This document shows positions 31,653-32,782 of a stretch of DNA of 32,782 nt, one piece after another (positions within the stretch are counted from its first letter, which is position 1; each line of letters begins with the position of its first letter). The translations under genes were made by a program, and so were the position numbers. Below the pieces are notes generated by a model. The model saw nothing but the letters and a program-made list of their open reading frames with translations, ran no database searches and was not told where the DNA came from. The stretch is from an uncultured Bacteroidota bacterium (GTDB lineage: Bacteria; Bacteroidota; Bacteroidia; Bacteroidales; F082), in assembly GCA_937901015.1 (NCBI GenBank), contig CALCGQ010000025.1:1-32782 (forward strand), in the 5' to 3' direction.

Positions 31653-31815
31653 ATTTTTTAGATAAAGAGAAGTGTGCTAAACAGTGAGTGTTTTCAACAA
31701 ATAATTATTGTTATGATAAGTTATGATCTGTATCATGTTATTTAATCAAGCAGCAACACTAGTATTTTCTGATTTTAGTTTATTGGTTAGGTTTAGTTTT
31801 TAGTCTTTTATTAGC

Positions 31816-31823
31816 TATTTTTG
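31816..31823 (+). promoter_or_regulatory. -7 element TATTTTTG for the glycosyltransferase gene
   Basis: TAnnTTTG match ending 10 bases before the ATG at 31834, with GTTTAG about 20 bases upstream in the -33 position. The implied leader is only a few bases. Confidence 0.45.
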
Positions 31824-31833
31824 GCCCTGCAAG

Positions 31834-32782
31834 ATGAGGTTTTTTTCAAGAGATATAAATAAAACTATAGATACAAACAATATATTATTATTGATAATAT
31901 TAGTTGCTGGAATTATTCTACGCTTCTGGAATTATAACAATATCCAATTTATGCACGATGAACTTAGTGCATTAAGCAGATTACAATTTGATAGTATTGG
32001 AGATGTTATTAAGTATGGTGTAATGCTAGGTGACACTCACCCTGCTGGTATTCAGGTCTTTCTTTATTATTGGTCATCTTTATTCGGAACAAGTGAGATG
32101 GCAGTTAAACTTCCTTTTATTGTTTCAGGTATTATCTCCATATGGGTTAGTTATAAAGTTGGGAAGCTCTGGTTTGATGAAACAACAGGTTTGTTAACTG
32201 CGGCCATGATTGCCTCTACTCAGTTTTTTGTTATGTATAGTCAGATAGCTCGACCTTATGTAAGTGGCCTAGTAATATCATTGTTAATGGTTTATTATTG
32301 GAGTCTTTATTTTTACAAGAAAAGAAAAATTCTGTATTTAGCCTTGTTCGTGTTGTTTGCAGCATTGTCAGCTTATAACCATCATTTTAGTTTATTATTT
32401 GCAGCAATTGTTGGTTTTAGTGGCCTTTTTCTATTAAAAGATAAGAGTAATACAATTGCTTATTTGACAGCAGGAGTTTTCATATTTATTCTCTATTTAC
32501 CACATCTTGGCATATTTGTTAGCCAGCTGTCGCAAGGTGGAATAGGTGGTGAAGGAGGGTGGCTTGCCAAACCAAAGCCTACATTTATTTTTGAGTATGT
32601 TGATTATCTACTGCAATTCTCTATTTGGGGATGGCTCACGTTAATTGGTGTAGTCCTTTTCAATATTATTACTGGTAAAATTGTACGTTATGATAAAGGA
32701 TTATCCAATAGGATGCTACTTCTTAGTAGGTTTTTGCTACCAATAATTATTGGTTATGGGTATTCCGTGCTAAGAAATCCTG
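31834..32782 (+). CDS. Membrane glycosyltransferase, GT39/ArnT-like (truncated by window end)
   Basis: The first 316 residues are present and the gene runs off the window. It is a polytopic inner-membrane protein: helix ILLLIILVAGIILRFW (about 18-33), then an extracytoplasmic loop with NNIQFMHDELSALSRLQF, whose acidic HDE matches the catalytic-loop position of GT-C enzymes. THPAGIQVFLYYWSSLFGTSEMAVKLPF and several further helices follow. This is the pattern of the PMT/ArnT (GT39, PF13231-like) family, which transfers sugars from polyprenyl-phosphate donors onto proteins or glycolipids. The acceptor is unknown. It is divergent from the helicase gene, with its own promoter. Confidence 0.85.
   Translation, partial: MRFFSRDINKTIDTNNILLLIILVAGIILRFWNYNNIQFMHDELSALSRLQFDSIGDVIKYGVMLGDTHPAGIQVFLYYWSSLFGTSEMAVKLPFIVSGIISIWVSYKVGKLWFDETTGLLTAAMIASTQFFVMYSQIARPYVSGLVISLLMVYYWSLYFYKKRKILYLALFVLFAALSAYNHHFSLLFAAIVGFSGLFLLKDKSNTIAYLTAGVFIFILYLPHLGIFVSQLSQGGIGGEGGWLAKPKPTFIFEYVDYLLQFSIWGWLTLIGVVLFNIITGKIVRYDKGLSNRMLLLSRFLLPIIIGYGYSVLRNP

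Overview
The window is AT-rich DNA from a member of the Bacteroidota, most likely a free-living Bacteroidales/Marinilabiliales-type organism. The evidence is three secreted proteins with type IX secretion (T9SS) C-terminal sorting domains, a GldA-type ABC ATPase, an RprX/RprY-like two-component system, a SusA-like neopullulanase, a PorT-type outer-membrane barrel, and many copies of the Bacteroidota -7 promoter element TAnnTTTG directly ahead of genes. There are no phage, IS, CRISPR, tRNA or rRNA features.

Layout. 1-1.2 kb: the 3' end of an unidentified gene with a possible -1 frameshift, a dense patch of dispersed repeats, and a DNA-alkylation-repair (AlkD-like) protein. 1.2-5.1 kb: a small membrane protein, a lipoprotein serine hydrolase, and an RprX/RprY-like histidine kinase-response regulator operon. 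5.1-5.3 kb: an orphan transcription unit with promoter, folded non-coding sequence and UUCG-capped terminator, the best candidate for something undescribed. 5.4-8.8 kb: two adjacent aldehyde dehydrogenases, an ALDH7/antiquitin-type enzyme (aminoadipate semialdehyde) and pruA (glutamate semialdehyde), behind one promoter with an inverted repeat. 8.9-9.5 kb: an outer-membrane barrel.

9.7-18 kb: an alpha-glucan locus. A minus-strand operon runs SusA-like GH13, then GH31 alpha-glucosidase with an N-terminal starch-binding-like domain, then a lipoprotein GH13. A divergent cytoplasmic trehalose-synthase-like GH13 faces it. No SusC/SusD pair or local regulator is present in the window. A structured repeat separates this from a PutP-like sodium/proline symporter (18.3-19.8 kb), which may belong functionally with pruA. 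Next come a small Cys-containing protein and priA.

22.9-26.7 kb: an Omp28-like T9SS cargo protein with a CxxC motif, and a tandem pair of about 240-residue T9SS paralogues. 26.7-28.2 kb: metK preceded by a recognisable SAM-II-type riboswitch. 28.2-28.4 kb: a second patch of dispersed repeats. 28.4-31.6 kb: gldA and a PcrA/UvrD helicase. 31.8 kb to the end: a truncated membrane glycosyltransferase.

Promoter calls rest on matches to TAnnTTTG and are predictions; -33 boxes are weak in most of them. Three families of short dispersed repeats recur at both ends of the window and contact gene ends or starts.
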